A DNA stretch of 64,000 bases from Nostoc calcicola FACHB-3891 (GCF_014697355.1 NZ_JACJRQ010000003.1:347094-411093); one strand, 5' to 3'. Shown: positions 26,441-35,056, numbered from the stretch's first letter. Notes: generated by a model not told the origin, from the letters alone. Translations and numbers: made by a program.

Positions 26441-28897
26441 ATGACTAAATTGGTAGTTTTGAAATTTGGCAAAGGCAGTTTTGAGACTGGGTTTCCAGTT
26501 ACTCTGCAAATTGGAGAAGAAAATAGCCGCCCTGAAACTGAAGTTATCGGCGAACTACCGTCAGAGATAGAATTACCGCTAAATTTTAATTGTTGGCAAG
26601 CGATTTATCGTCATTTAGATTTTTCTGCTCGTCCCAAAGGACTACCAAAACTCCAGAAACCAATTTCAAGTCAACAAGAGTGTTTACAAGCAGCAGACAA
26701 ACTGCGCGATCGCCTCAATCAATGGCTGCAATCAGAAACCTTTCGCAGCATCCGCGAGAAGTGGCTCGAAAAACTGCAAACATATGACCAAATTCGAGTA
26801 ATTTTACAAACTGAAGATTATCAACTGCAAAAGCTTCCTTGGCATCTTTGGGAATTAATAGAACGCTATCCACATGCAGAAATCGCCTTGGGCGCTCCTA
26901 GCTATGAAAAAGTGAGTTTTATTCCGAAATCCACAACACAAGTTAAAATTTTAGCATTGTTAGGTGATAGTCATGGAGTCGATATAGCTACAGATCGTTT
27001 ACTCTTAGAACAACTACCTGATACAAAAATTCACTTTCTTGTAGAGCCATCTTGTGAACATTTAACAGATAATTTATGGCAACAAGATTGGGATATTCTT
27101 TTTTTTGCAGGACATAGTTCAAGTCAAAGTACAGGAAAAACAGGTCAAATTTACATTAACCAAACAGAGACTTTGACAATTAATCAATTAAAGTATGCTT
27201 TAAAGCAAGCCGTAGAACGCGGTTTAAAGTTAGCAATCTTTAACTCCTGCGATGGCTTAGGATTGGCAAGAGAATTTGCTTGTTTGCAGATTCCCCAATT
27301 GATTGTAATGCGCGAACCTGTTCCAGATCGGGTAGCCCAAACATTTCTCAAACATTTTTTACAAGCATATTCTGGAGGCCAATCTCTTTATTTGGCAGTG
27401 CGTATTGCCAGGGAAAGACTGCAAGGATTAGACAAACAATTTCCCTGTGCCAGTTGGCTACCCGTGATTTACCAAAATTTGGCCGAGATACCACCCACTT
27501 GGGATGAATTGGGAATTGGGCATGGTGCATGGGGAAGAGGCAAGGGAGCAGGGAGCAGGGAGCAGAGGGGAGGGGCTTCTCCCCTGCACCCTGCCCCCTG
27601 CCCCTCTTCCTCATCTCCCTCATCCCCTCGACGCTCAAAACTTCATCTTCTTTGGCTCATTTGTATAAGTTTAATAACTAGTGGTTTAGTTGTTAGCGTG
27701 CGATATCTAGGAATGCTACAAAAATTCGAGTTACAAGCATTCGATCGATTGCAGCAACTACGCCCAGATGAAAAGCCTGAATCTCGCTTACTAGTTGTGA
27801 CAATTACTGAAGAAGATGTGCAATCACAGTCTCAAGAAAAACCCCAAGGTTCTCTCTCAGATGAATCGCTATTGAAATTGTTGAAAAAATTAGCAGCATA
27901 TCAACCGCAAGCAATTGGATTAGATATTTACCGCGATCGCCCTGCCAAACCAGACTTACCAGAACTGCAAAAGTATCTGTATAATAACAAACACTTGATT
28001 ACAGTTTGCCGAGTTAGCGATTCTCAATCTGAGCATCCTGGAATTAAACCTCCACCAGAAATATCACCAGAACGCTTAGGCTTTAGTGATTTGGTACTCG
28101 ATCCTGATAATATTGTCCGTCGCCATTTGCTAGCATTAACGCCACCGCCTTCTTCGCCTTGCAAAGCATCCTATGGTTTCAGCGTCCAATTAGCACTGCA
28201 TTACTTGGCTGCTAAGAATATCTCTCTGAAATTTACGAGCAATGGTGCTTGGAAACTCGGCAAAACTATTTTTAAACCGCTAACAGGACATACAGGTGGA
28301 TATCAAGGAATTGATGCTTCGGGACACCAAATTTTATTGAATTACCGTTCTCATCGTTCCCTACAAAAGTTTGTGCCGCAGGTAACACTAACTGAGATAC
28401 TAGCGGGCAAAGTTAACCCTAGTACAGTTAAAAACAGAATTGTTTTGATTGGTACAACAGCCCAAAGCTTTCAAGATTATTCCTCTACACCTTACATCAC
28501 AAACGAAGGTGCGATCGAAAAAGTAGCAGGTGTTATGTTGCAAGCACAAATGATTAGTCAATTGTTGAGTGCAGTTCTGGATGGGCGATCGCTTTTATCA
28601 ACTTGGTGTCTTTGGCAAGAAATTATTTGGATTTTAGCATGGTCATTAACAGCTAGTTTACTAGCTTACTACATCCAACGGCTATTTTATTTAACTATTG
28701 TCGCTGGAGTTGCAATTGCTAGCCTGTATGGAATATCTCTTATATTTTTAATTCAATGGAGTCTTTGGATACCACTTGTTCCTTCTACGATCGGCTTCAC
28801 CATTACTATTATTATTGCCACTTACTCGATGAATAATTTCCTAAATTTATCGAAAAATGCCCAAATTTTTGCGATTAATAAAAATAGATATGACTAA
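26441..28897 (+). CDS. CHAT-CHASE2 transmembrane sensor/protease
   Basis: 818 aa. Residues 1-350 are a CHAT caspase-fold domain with His225 in LFFAGHSSS and Cys270 in AIFNSCDGLG. Residues 357-398 are an anomalous low-complexity linker (see separate entry). A membrane helix lies at about 402-421. An extracytoplasmic CHASE2 sensor domain occupies about 422-720 (KFELQAFDRLQQLRP, AIGLDIYRDRP, NRIVLIGTTAQSFQDYSSTP), and three more helices span about 725-800. CHASE2 senses unknown extracellular signals, normally ahead of kinases or cyclases; here the output module is a protease-like domain, at the N-terminus and therefore cytoplasmic. It is followed after 23 bp by the DUF928 gene, likely co-transcribed. 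Both catalytic residues are intact. Confidence 0.9.
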   Translation: MTKLVVLKFGKGSFETGFPVTLQIGEENSRPETEVIGELPSEIELPLNFNCWQAIYRHLDFSARPKGLPKLQKPISSQQECLQAADKLRDRLNQWLQSETFRSIREKWLEKLQTYDQIRVILQTEDYQLQKLPWHLWELIERYPHAEIALGAPSYEKVSFIPKSTTQVKILALLGDSHGVDIATDRLLLEQLPDTKIHFLVEPSCEHLTDNLWQQDWDILFFAGHSSSQSTGKTGQIYINQTETLTINQLKYALKQAVERGLKLAIFNSCDGLGLAREFACLQIPQLIVMREPVPDRVAQTFLKHFLQAYSGGQSLYLAVRIARERLQGLDKQFPCASWLPVIYQNLAEIPPTWDELGIGHGAWGRGKGAGSREQRGGASPLHPAPCPSSSSPSSPRRSKLHLLWLICISLITSGLVVSVRYLGMLQKFELQAFDRLQQLRPDEKPESRLLVVTITEEDVQSQSQEKPQGSLSDESLLKLLKKLAAYQPQAIGLDIYRDRPAKPDLPELQKYLYNNKHLITVCRVSDSQSEHPGIKPPPEISPERLGFSDLVLDPDNIVRRHLLALTPPPSSPCKASYGFSVQLALHYLAAKNISLKFTSNGAWKLGKTIFKPLTGHTGGYQGIDASGHQILLNYRSHRSLQKFVPQVTLTEILAGKVNPSTVKNRIVLIGTTAQSFQDYSSTPYITNEGAIEKVAGVMLQAQMISQLLSAVLDGRSLLSTWCLWQEIIWILAWSLTASLLAYYIQRLFYLTIVAGVAIASLYGISLIFLIQWSLWIPLVPSTIGFTITIIIATYSMNNFLNLSKNAQIFAINKNRYD
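27510..27630 (+). repeat. In-frame intergenic-type repeat inside the CHAT-CHASE2 gene
   Basis: The segment has GGGAGCA heptamers (three tandem copies near 27545-27570) facing CCCTGCCCCCTGCCCCTC, plus TCATCTCCCTCATCCCC. This is the same material found between genes elsewhere (for example 48720-48790). It encodes a Gly/Ser/Pro-rich stretch of about 40 residues with no counterpart in the flanking domains, located exactly between CHAT and the first membrane helix. Confidence 0.8.
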
Positions 28898-28920
28898 ACA
28901 CTTATTGGGAAAAACGACAG

Positions 28921-29748
28921 ATGAAAAGATTTCTTTGGCGGCTAACTTCAATAACTACATTCATCATAATTTTAATGAGTTATTATAATACTTCCCTAGC
29001 ACTAGCGGAAAAATCAGCCTCAATTCGTTTCAATCCACCTCCGCCGCCACCCGATCGCGGCGCACCTGGAAACCGAGGCGAAGGAGCTTCACGAGGAGAG
29101 TGTACCCAAGGTGGTTTACCTTTAACAGCCCTCGTACCCAGCTATGAACAGCAATTGAACCAAGGCGCAAATCAAACAGTTACAATTACGCAAGTGTGGG
29201 CATTAACTAGCACAGAAAAACCCAGCTTTTGGTTTTATATTCCTTATCAAAAATCTTCTATTAACGCCATTGAGTTCGTTTTGCAAACTGATAAAAATAA
29301 AACAATTTATCGTCAAAATATTACAGTGCCTCCAGTACCTGGAATTGTTCGAGTGCAATTGCAAAGTCAAGAAAATATTCTAGAAACTAACAAACCTTAC
29401 CACTGGTTTTTAAAGCTGAGAGTTGTATGTAATTCCCAGCAACCAACAACATTAGATTATGTGGAAGGCTGGGTGCAGCGTGTAAATTTAGATGTATCAT
29501 TACGCGAGCAAATTAAACAATCTTCTTTACATCAACAAGCAGCAATCTACGCAAAAAATGGTATTTGGTATGATGCTTTGACAAGCTTAGCCGAACTTCG
29601 TCTGACAAATTCACAAGATTCACAACTAACTGAAGACTGGGAAAATCTACTCAAAGAAATTAAACTAGAAAAATTGGCAACAAAACTTCTGATTGGTTTT
29701 TATCAAACAGAATTCAGGAGTCAGGAGTCAGAATGGGCTAAACCTTAG
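28921..29748 (+). CDS. DUF928 domain-containing exported protein
   Basis: 275 aa. A signal peptide (hydrophobic FIIILMSYYNTSLALA, cleaved near residue 29) is followed by the DUF928 signature FNPPPPPPDRGAPGNRGEGA and a Cys pair (EC at about 60, VVC at about 160). It then has a beta-rich domain (TQVWALTSTEKPSFWFYIPY) and a C-terminal helical part. Function is unknown; it is periplasmic or extracellular and often encoded next to CHASE2/CHAT proteins in cyanobacteria. Here it lies 23 bp after one, so it may be the extracytoplasmic partner of that sensor. The last 13 residues read into GGAGTCAGGAGTCAG repeats and a 35-bp segment repeated at 42658, so the native stop has probably been lost and the tail is acquired. 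Confidence 0.85.
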   Translation: MKRFLWRLTSITTFIIILMSYYNTSLALAEKSASIRFNPPPPPPDRGAPGNRGEGASRGECTQGGLPLTALVPSYEQQLNQGANQTVTITQVWALTSTEKPSFWFYIPYQKSSINAIEFVLQTDKNKTIYRQNITVPPVPGIVRVQLQSQENILETNKPYHWFLKLRVVCNSQQPTTLDYVEGWVQRVNLDVSLREQIKQSSLHQQAAIYAKNGIWYDALTSLAELRLTNSQDSQLTEDWENLLKEIKLEKLATKLLIGFYQTEFRSQESEWAKP

Positions 29749-29860
29749 CTATCCGCTAACAGAATGAATTTTGACCGAAAAAGCGAATGAATAACTGGGT
29801 TTAAGACCCCCACCAAATCGTAGATTTGGTGGTCAACAAGACATGAATCCGCGACTGATA
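29730..29860. repeat. Possible IS200/IS605-type right-end remnant
   Basis: CAGAATGGGCTAAACCTTAG and its continuation to CCGCTAACAG recur at 42658-42690. Downstream, GGGTTTAAGACC leads into a 10-bp stem (CCACCAAATC, 29810-29819 / GATTTGGTGG, 29823-29832) followed by GTCAACAAGACATGAATCC. Such a layout resembles the 3' end (omega-RNA/right-end region) of cyanobacterial IS605-type elements from memory; no tnpA or tnpB is nearby. Confidence 0.35.
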
Positions 29861-29909
29861 AGCTGTTCAAAATCTAGTTTGCATATCTAAATTTAATATA
29901 ACTCTTGTG

Positions 29910-29930
29910 GGGTGGGCATCTTGCCCACCC
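29910..29930. repeat. Hairpin repeat GGGTGGGCA/TGCCCACCC
   Basis: A 9-bp perfect stem with a TCT loop, one of the common interspersed palindromes in filamentous cyanobacteria. It could act as a weak terminator after the DUF928 gene, although no T-run follows. Confidence 0.55.
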
Positions 29931-29958
29931 TAATTATGCAAGTTAAATGTGGAACAGC

Positions 29959-30151
29959 TTATCCCTCTTCTGTCACTCTCCGAAAACTTTTGCCATTTCT
30001 GAATTCTAGAGCTTTTGTATAGCCTGCGATCGCGCGATTATTTTCTAATAACAAATACAAGACCGATTTTTTTCTAATAGTATAGCTTGTATTGATTGCC
30101 TCATGAGGCTTCTAGCGATCGCCCTCCCGGAGAGTGACAGAAGAGGGTTAT
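29959..30151. mobile_element. 185-bp MITE with 20-bp perfect ends and TTAT duplication
   Basis: CCCTCTTCTGTCACTCTCCG at 29963-29982 is repeated in exact inverse orientation at 30128-30147, and TTAT directly repeats on both outer sides (29959-29962, 30148-30151). The interior has no open frame of note. Perfect ends and a clean duplication suggest recent movement by a transposase supplied in trans. Confidence 0.85.
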
Positions 30152-30300
30152 ACCAATTTAATGTGAAGTTGCACATATCTTGATCCCCCTAAATCCCCCT
30201 TAAAAAGGGGGACTTTGATAGATGTTTTTCCGGTTCCCCCCTTTTTAAGGGGGGTTAGGGGGGATCGAATTCTATGCAGCTTTATAAAAAATTGATATTA
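30150..30300. mobile_element. Palindromic MITE-like element
   Basis: The two halves mirror each other over about 70 bp. GATCCCCCTAAATCCCCC with TTAAAAAGGGGG is opposed by CCCCCCTTTTTAAGG and GGTTAGGGGGGATC. The outer parts TACCAATTTAATGTGAAGTT and ATAAAAAATTGATATTA are also related by inversion. It abuts the 185-bp element directly. Confidence 0.7.
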
Positions 30301-30527
30301 GCGCCGGCGGCAAGCGAGTCATCGAGCGTCACGAGCGTCGCGTCAAGATTGCTGAATTCTGAATTCTGAATTCTGTATTCTTCTTCAAACAACTTTAGTG
30401 GTTTAAAGTTGCCACGAGAAAGTAATGAAAATATTTCTTGCTCAATTTCCGCAATCGGCGGTGCTAGTACATGCTTTTGCTGCCGCAGATCTGGGTTTCC
30501 TGTTCTCGCTGGGCGTTTTCTACTCAT
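30282..30527 (-). CDS. Small ORF, repeat-extended; possibly a truncated gene
   Basis: 81 codons. The first 46 residues (MSRKRPARTGNPDLRQQKHV; PPIAEIEQEIFSLLSRGNFK) look like genuine protein: basic, then a helix, not repeat-derived. The remainder reads through GAATTCTGAATTCTGAATTC-type intergenic repeats and ends inside the palindromic element. I therefore read it as the 5' part of a gene whose 3' portion was replaced. No family is recognised. A perfect 38-nt palindrome ends 4 nt upstream of the ATG, where a ribosome-binding site would be expected. Confidence 0.35.
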   Translation of the reverse strand: MSRKRPARTGNPDLRQQKHVLAPPIAEIEQEIFSLLSRGNFKPLKLFEEEYRIQNSEFSNLDATLVTLDDSLAAGANINFL

Positions 30528-30531
30528 GAAA

Positions 30532-30569
30532 TATCACTAAGAACATCAATTTTGATGTTCTTAGTGATA
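30532..30569. repeat. Perfect 18-bp-arm palindrome
   Basis: TATCACTAAGAACATCAA and its exact reverse complement are separated by TT. It sits immediately upstream of the small minus-strand gene and has no T-run. It may be an operator, a translation-blocking hairpin or an insertion-sequence end. Confidence 0.75.
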
Positions 30570-30668
30570 CATTTTATGGTTACTTTTAGCTTAAGTTGAC
30601 ACCAATGACAGCTCTGCTACCCTATGGTGGCATGTTTTTTTAATTGGAAGTTCTTTATTGGAAGTCCC

Positions 30669-32552
30669 TTAAAGGATAATGTCGCTTCCTGCTAGTCCTG
30701 CTCCTACGGACAGTGCTGGCGCTCCTGCAACCAGAATGTCGAACTCAGATTCAACGCCGAAAACGAAATCGGTGTTAGCTTGAAGGAGACCTCCTGAATA
30801 ACGGACTTGACCGACTGCGGTGAATGCCCCAGCCCCGATGAAAGTGAAGGCTTGGTTACCTGCTAAAAATGGGTTAGCGTCAATGGTAGATAAATCGATT
30901 TGATCGCCTAGTCCAAAACCATTGCCAACGAAACCATTGATGACATCCCGCAACACACCAGGTTGACTGTCGGAAATGAAGTCGAAATCGAACACATCAT
31001 TACCCGCTCCGCCTGTGAGAACGTCAGTCCCAGCGCCGCCTCTGATAGTATCGTTGCCGCCATTGCCATTGATAACGTTGTTACCGGAAGAACCAATAAT
31101 CGTTTCACCGCCTTGGCTGCCTTCTACGTTCTCGAAGTTAACGATGGTTTCAGTATTACCACCACTAACAGAGGTAACACCTGTCGCCAAGTTGATGGTG
31201 ACTACTCCATTAGCAAAGGCGATACCTGAATAATCAATCGTGTCAACACCAATTCCACCATTATGATTATCGAAGTTCACGGCGTCGCTATCAATAACGC
31301 GATCGTCGCCACTACCGCCGTTGGTTGTGTCAGCCCCAGTACCACCATTAATGGTATCGTTGCCGCCATTGCCGTTAAGAACGTTATTAGCAGAGGAACC
31401 AATAATCGTTTCACCGCCCTGGCTACCTTCAACATTTTCAAAGTTACTGATAGTTTCAGTATTACCGCCGCCACTAACAGAGGTAACACCTGTCGCCAAG
31501 TTGATGGTGACTGCTCCATTACTAAAGGCGACACCTGAATAATCAATTGTGTCGATACCAGCTCCACCATTATGATTATCGAAGTTCACAAAGTCGGTAT
31601 CAACGATGCGATCGTTCCCATTACCTCCATTGGTTGTGTCAGCCCCAGCACCACCATTGATGATATCGTCACCATCCAACCCAGACAACACATTATTAGC
31701 ACTGTTGCCGTTGATGACGTTGTTTCGAGCGTTACCCGTGCCGTTAATTGTTGCAGTTCCTGTTAATGTCAGGTTCTCCAAGTTAGTACTGAGGGTGTAG
31801 GTTACTGAAGACTGTACAGTATCTATACCGCTTAAAGCATCACCGAATACCTCGGAAGCAACATCGAAAATGCTGTCAACGATGTAGAGGTCATTGTTGT
31901 CACCTCCATCCATGTTGTCATTACCTGTGCCACCATTCAGGACATCATTCCCACCACCGCCTCTGAGAGTATCGTTGCCAGTGCCACCAAGCAGGCTATC
32001 GTTGCCAATACCGCCAACCAGGCTATCGTTGCCAGTACCACCGTCGATTGTATCGTTGCCACTACCGCCGTTGATTGTATCGTTGCCGCCATTGCCGTTG
32101 AGGACGTTATTGCCAGAGGAGCCAATAATCGTTTCACCGCCCTGACTACCTTCAACGTTCTCGAAGTTGAGGATATTTTCAGTATTTCCACCAGTAACAG
32201 AGGTGACACCTGTTGCCAAGTTGATAGTGACTACTCCTGAACCGAAGGCCACGCCTGAATAATCAATTGTGTCAACACCATCTCCACCATTATGATTATC
32301 AAAGTTCACAAAGTCGCTATCAATGATGCGATCGTTACCACTACCACCGTCGGTTAAGTCAGTCCCACTGCCGCCATTGAGGGTGTCATTTCCCGTCCCA
32401 CCAAAAAGACTATCGTTACCAGCCCCACCGTCTAAGTTGTCGTTACCAGAGACACTATTGGCATTACCACCAAAAGCCCAACCAAATATCGAATCATTTC
32501 CCGCTGTTCCAGGTAAAGAATCACCATTTATAGTGCCGAAAATAACTGCCAT
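30669..32552 (-). CDS. RTX (haemolysin-type calcium-binding) repeat protein
   Basis: 627 aa, no catalytic domain. GGxGxDxLx nonapeptides are grouped in blocks. Three near-identical 80-aa intervening units (VNFDNHNGGDGVDTIDYSGV; INLATGVTSVTGGNTENI; ENVEGSQGGETIIGSSGNNV) make the DNA itself a long imperfect repeat. A different insert, DVASEVFGDALSGIDTVQSS, sits in the middle. The C-terminal 100 residues (GADVLTGGAGNDVFDFD-type end, then DQIDLSTIDANPFLAGNQAF) match the serralysin-like C-terminal secretion module. ATG 32552 has AGGAG 7 nt upstream; the frame to 32588 adds a non-homologous head. It is probably exported by type I secretion. It is unrelated in its inserts to the RTX gene at 17310, so not a simple duplicate. 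Confidence 0.88.
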   Translation of the reverse strand: MAVIFGTINGDSLPGTAGNDSIFGWAFGGNANSVSGNDNLDGGAGNDSLFGGTGNDTLNGGSGTDLTDGGSGNDRIIDSDFVNFDNHNGGDGVDTIDYSGVAFGSGVVTINLATGVTSVTGGNTENILNFENVEGSQGGETIIGSSGNNVLNGNGGNDTINGGSGNDTIDGGTGNDSLVGGIGNDSLLGGTGNDTLRGGGGNDVLNGGTGNDNMDGGDNNDLYIVDSIFDVASEVFGDALSGIDTVQSSVTYTLSTNLENLTLTGTATINGTGNARNNVINGNSANNVLSGLDGDDIINGGAGADTTNGGNGNDRIVDTDFVNFDNHNGGAGIDTIDYSGVAFSNGAVTINLATGVTSVSGGGNTETISNFENVEGSQGGETIIGSSANNVLNGNGGNDTINGGTGADTTNGGSGDDRVIDSDAVNFDNHNGGIGVDTIDYSGIAFANGVVTINLATGVTSVSGGNTETIVNFENVEGSQGGETIIGSSGNNVINGNGGNDTIRGGAGTDVLTGGAGNDVFDFDFISDSQPGVLRDVINGFVGNGFGLGDQIDLSTIDANPFLAGNQAFTFIGAGAFTAVGQVRYSGGLLQANTDFVFGVESEFDILVAGAPALSVGAGLAGSDIIL

Positions 32553-33262
32553 ATTATTTCTCCTAAATTTATAAGGTAAAAAAATCATCCCGTCACTTCC
32601 TCACAAGCAAAGGAAGAAGAAAAATGAACTGATTGAAGCAGGTTGTTGCTGTCAAGTCTGAAGACTTGAGAAGCACTGCATATATCAATGGTGTTGGGAT
32701 CAAAAACTGTGCGTGCCACCAGTCATATGTCTTCGCTGGTTGTAAGACCAGGCTGCTAAGGAAGAAGCAGCTTTTTCGGCGTGCAACTGTATGCGTTTTT
32801 GAGATGCTTTTACTTTATGTCGGAGTAACAGGTGATGGTAGTACCCCCAAGGGTACTATTTACATTTGTCAGAGAAAAATTCGGTCGAGAAAAAAGTTTT
32901 AAACTTAGTTGGTATTTAATTGGCTACTCGCCTCTATTTAGTAAACATAGGCTACAAAGCCCATAAGTCCATATTTTTAACTTTTATTCATATATAACAA
33001 GATTTTTATTGGTGTAACTGACCTGAGGAAACTACGAACTCATACTTCAATTGTCATGGTTTAATTACCAAATATTTTGGTAATTACCTACTTTGCTGGT
33101 ACAATCTCATCATTCTATCCCTTTTACTCTCTATTTAAGTAAACCTACTGGAAAATCATCAATTTCCATCGTCGGAAACGCTTTGGGCAATTCTGGCTCG
33201 GTTGTTTGTTTCCAGGTATCGATGATGCGAGTGATGGGATGTCATCTCAAACTATAACTTTC
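32553..33262. other. Gene-free region upstream of modA
   Basis: I find no convincing gene in about 700 bp. A short hairpin (CAAGTCT-GA-AGACTTG, near 32652) and a second one (CTGGTTGTAAGACCAG, near 32736) lie in the upstream region of the RTX gene and could belong to its leader. The minus-strand frame from 33240 down to a TAG at 33131 (ending AFPTMEIDDFPVGLLK) resembles the tail of a lost gene. No riboswitch was identified. Confidence 0.5.
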
Positions 33263-34117
33263 ATGAACAGAAGAAGATTTGTTGCTTGGATGGCTACGGC
33301 AGTTGCCAGCATGATGCTGGTAATAGGCTTGCAGTTTGTCAATTTATCGCCAGCAAACTCTACAACCACGCTTAACGTGTTTGCTGCTGTCAGCTTAACA
33401 AACGCGCTCAATGACATTAAGACTCAGTACCAAAGTGCTAACCCAAGCGTCAACATTGTTTATACATTTGGTGCTTCTGGTACCTTACTGAGCCAAATAC
33501 AAGCAGGAGCAACAGCAGATATTTTCATTTCTGCTGCTACCGACCAAATGGATGTCTTGCAGAATGCAACCCCAAGTAAGTTGGTTTCAGGTAGCCGTAA
33601 AAACATTGTCAAAAACCGTCTAGTTTTGATCGCCCCTACAACACCCCCTGTTAGTGCTGGTAGTGCTGCTTTGACTAGCTTCAATGGTTTGACTAACGCC
33701 AACATTACTGGTATTGCCATAGGTGACTACACAGGTACTCCGCCAGTTGTACCAGCGGGAAATTATGCCAAACAAGTTCTTACTAGCCGAGGTATTTTCA
33801 CTACTGTTAGTCCTAAAACCTACCTTGCTAGCAATGTGCGTAATGTCTTAACTGCTGTTGAAAATAAAACTCTTGTAGTTGGAGGCGTAAATAAAACTAT
33901 TGATGCAGGTGCCGTTTACAAAACCGATGCTGCCATTTCTAGCAAGGTAAGAGTCGTAGAAACTGCCTTAACAACAGAGAGCGATCCGATTGTCTATCCA
34001 CTGGGTATACTCGCCAACACTACAGTTTTATCGACAGCACAGAGTTTTTCTACCTACTTAAGTGGTACTACTGCCCAGAATATCTTCAAAAATACTTACG
34101 GGTTTATCTTGCCTTAA
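33263..34117 (+). CDS. modA: Molybdate ABC transporter substrate-binding protein
   Basis: 284 aa. The n-region MNRRRF and hydrophobic core WMATAVASMMLVIGL form a signal peptide. The mature protein shows the ModA/SBP_bac_11 pattern: LNVFAAVSLTNALNDIKTQY, VNIVYTFGASGTLLSQIQAG, ADIFISAATDQMD, then KNRLVLIAP and the C-terminal SFSTYLSGTTAQNIFKNTYGF. It binds molybdate or tungstate in the periplasm for a ModBC permease, which is not encoded in this window. Start is uncertain: ATG 33263 gives a standard signal peptide, ATG 33239 would add eight residues. No modE-like site was recognised upstream. Molybdenum supports nitrate reductase and nitrogenase in such organisms. Confidence 0.88.
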   Translation: MNRRRFVAWMATAVASMMLVIGLQFVNLSPANSTTTLNVFAAVSLTNALNDIKTQYQSANPSVNIVYTFGASGTLLSQIQAGATADIFISAATDQMDVLQNATPSKLVSGSRKNIVKNRLVLIAPTTPPVSAGSAALTSFNGLTNANITGIAIGDYTGTPPVVPAGNYAKQVLTSRGIFTTVSPKTYLASNVRNVLTAVENKTLVVGGVNKTIDAGAVYKTDAAISSKVRVVETALTTESDPIVYPLGILANTTVLSTAQSFSTYLSGTTAQNIFKNTYGFILP

Positions 34118-34183
34118 TCACCACAAAGTAAATCAATCAAGTACTCGTCGTCGTGAATTTTGAACCATTTGGAGTTATGTCTC

Positions 34184-34807
34184 GTGAAGTTCACTAAAAA
34201 ACTCTCAATTATTGTTTGTGGTTTGACCACTGCTTTCCTTCATACTGCTGTGATTACCAATACTTATAAATCAGCAGCACAAGCAGAAGGATCGGAACTG
34301 ATTATCAACGGGGGATTTGAAAACGACCAACTCGTAGATCCTAATAATCCCAACGCTACCAATCCTAATGTTACAGGATGGATTAAAACTGGCGATCCGA
34401 TAGATACATCAGGTACTAGGATTGACAATTTTTCTAATACTGGTAACCAAGGTTTATCCCTTGGTGGATTTACAGCCTTGAGCTACATATCACAGACTAT
34501 CCCTACAGTTGTCAATCAATACTACCGACTTACTTTCTATTTGGCATCCACAGAAGAAGCACCTGACCTGAAGAATAAATTTAAGGTTTTTGTAGGTGAA
34601 AAGAAGCTTTGTAGGAAAAAGAATACTTCTCACCAACCTTACACACAATACACGTTTTATTTTCAAGCCAAACAAACATCGACCGAGATTAAGTTTGGTT
34701 CCAGAGCCAAGTATGCATTTTTATATTTGGATGATGTGAGTGTCAAATCTACAGAACAACAAGGGGAAAATTCTCAGTGCGATCGGATAGATGATGGGGA
34801 TGAATAA
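34184..34807 (+). CDS. Exported protein, paralogue of the downstream PEP-CTERM protein but lacking the anchor
   Basis: 207 aa. Signal peptide (VKFTKKLSIIVCGLTTAFLH, cleavage near AQA) followed by a jelly-roll-like carbohydrate-binding-type domain: LIINGGFENDQLVDPNNPNA, GWIKTGDPIDTSGTRIDNF, QGLSLGGFTALSYISQTIP, and the end FLYLDDVSVKS. The product is about 60% identical by eye to the next gene. It terminates in an acidic, polar tail (QCDRIDDGDE) instead of the PEP-CTERM sorting signal. GTG 34184 is chosen because TTTGGAG lies 9 nt upstream, exactly as at the paralogue's ATG. Function unknown; probably secreted rather than anchored. Confidence 0.78.
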   Translation: MKFTKKLSIIVCGLTTAFLHTAVITNTYKSAAQAEGSELIINGGFENDQLVDPNNPNATNPNVTGWIKTGDPIDTSGTRIDNFSNTGNQGLSLGGFTALSYISQTIPTVVNQYYRLTFYLASTEEAPDLKNKFKVFVGEKKLCRKKNTSHQPYTQYTFYFQAKQTSTEIKFGSRAKYAFLYLDDVSVKSTEQQGENSQCDRIDDGDE

Positions 34808-35056
34808 GGCACTATTGGCAAGCTAACCCTGATTTTCTCAAGATATCTGGCTCTATAGTGTTGAGAATACCACTTAAATTCATCTGATTAAAAAACTCCA
34901 TCATCGGTTTATGGAAAGATGAACTATGGTAAATAGCTAACTGTTATAAACCTGGATAAAGTGTTTATTTTTATTAACACCAATTAGAGCCAGCATAGAT
35001 GTAACTATCAACTTGTTTGAATTGTCATAATTTAGAATTCTTTGGAGTCAAGTTTC

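Noticed and set aside
32640..32760. Possible riboswitch with two small hairpins
   Set aside because: Hairpins do not match any riboswitch core that I know, and the gene downstream on that strand is not metabolic.
32633..32902. Plus-strand frame of 89 codons
   Set aside because: No ribosome-binding site, no recognisable domain, and it lies in the upstream leader region of the RTX gene.
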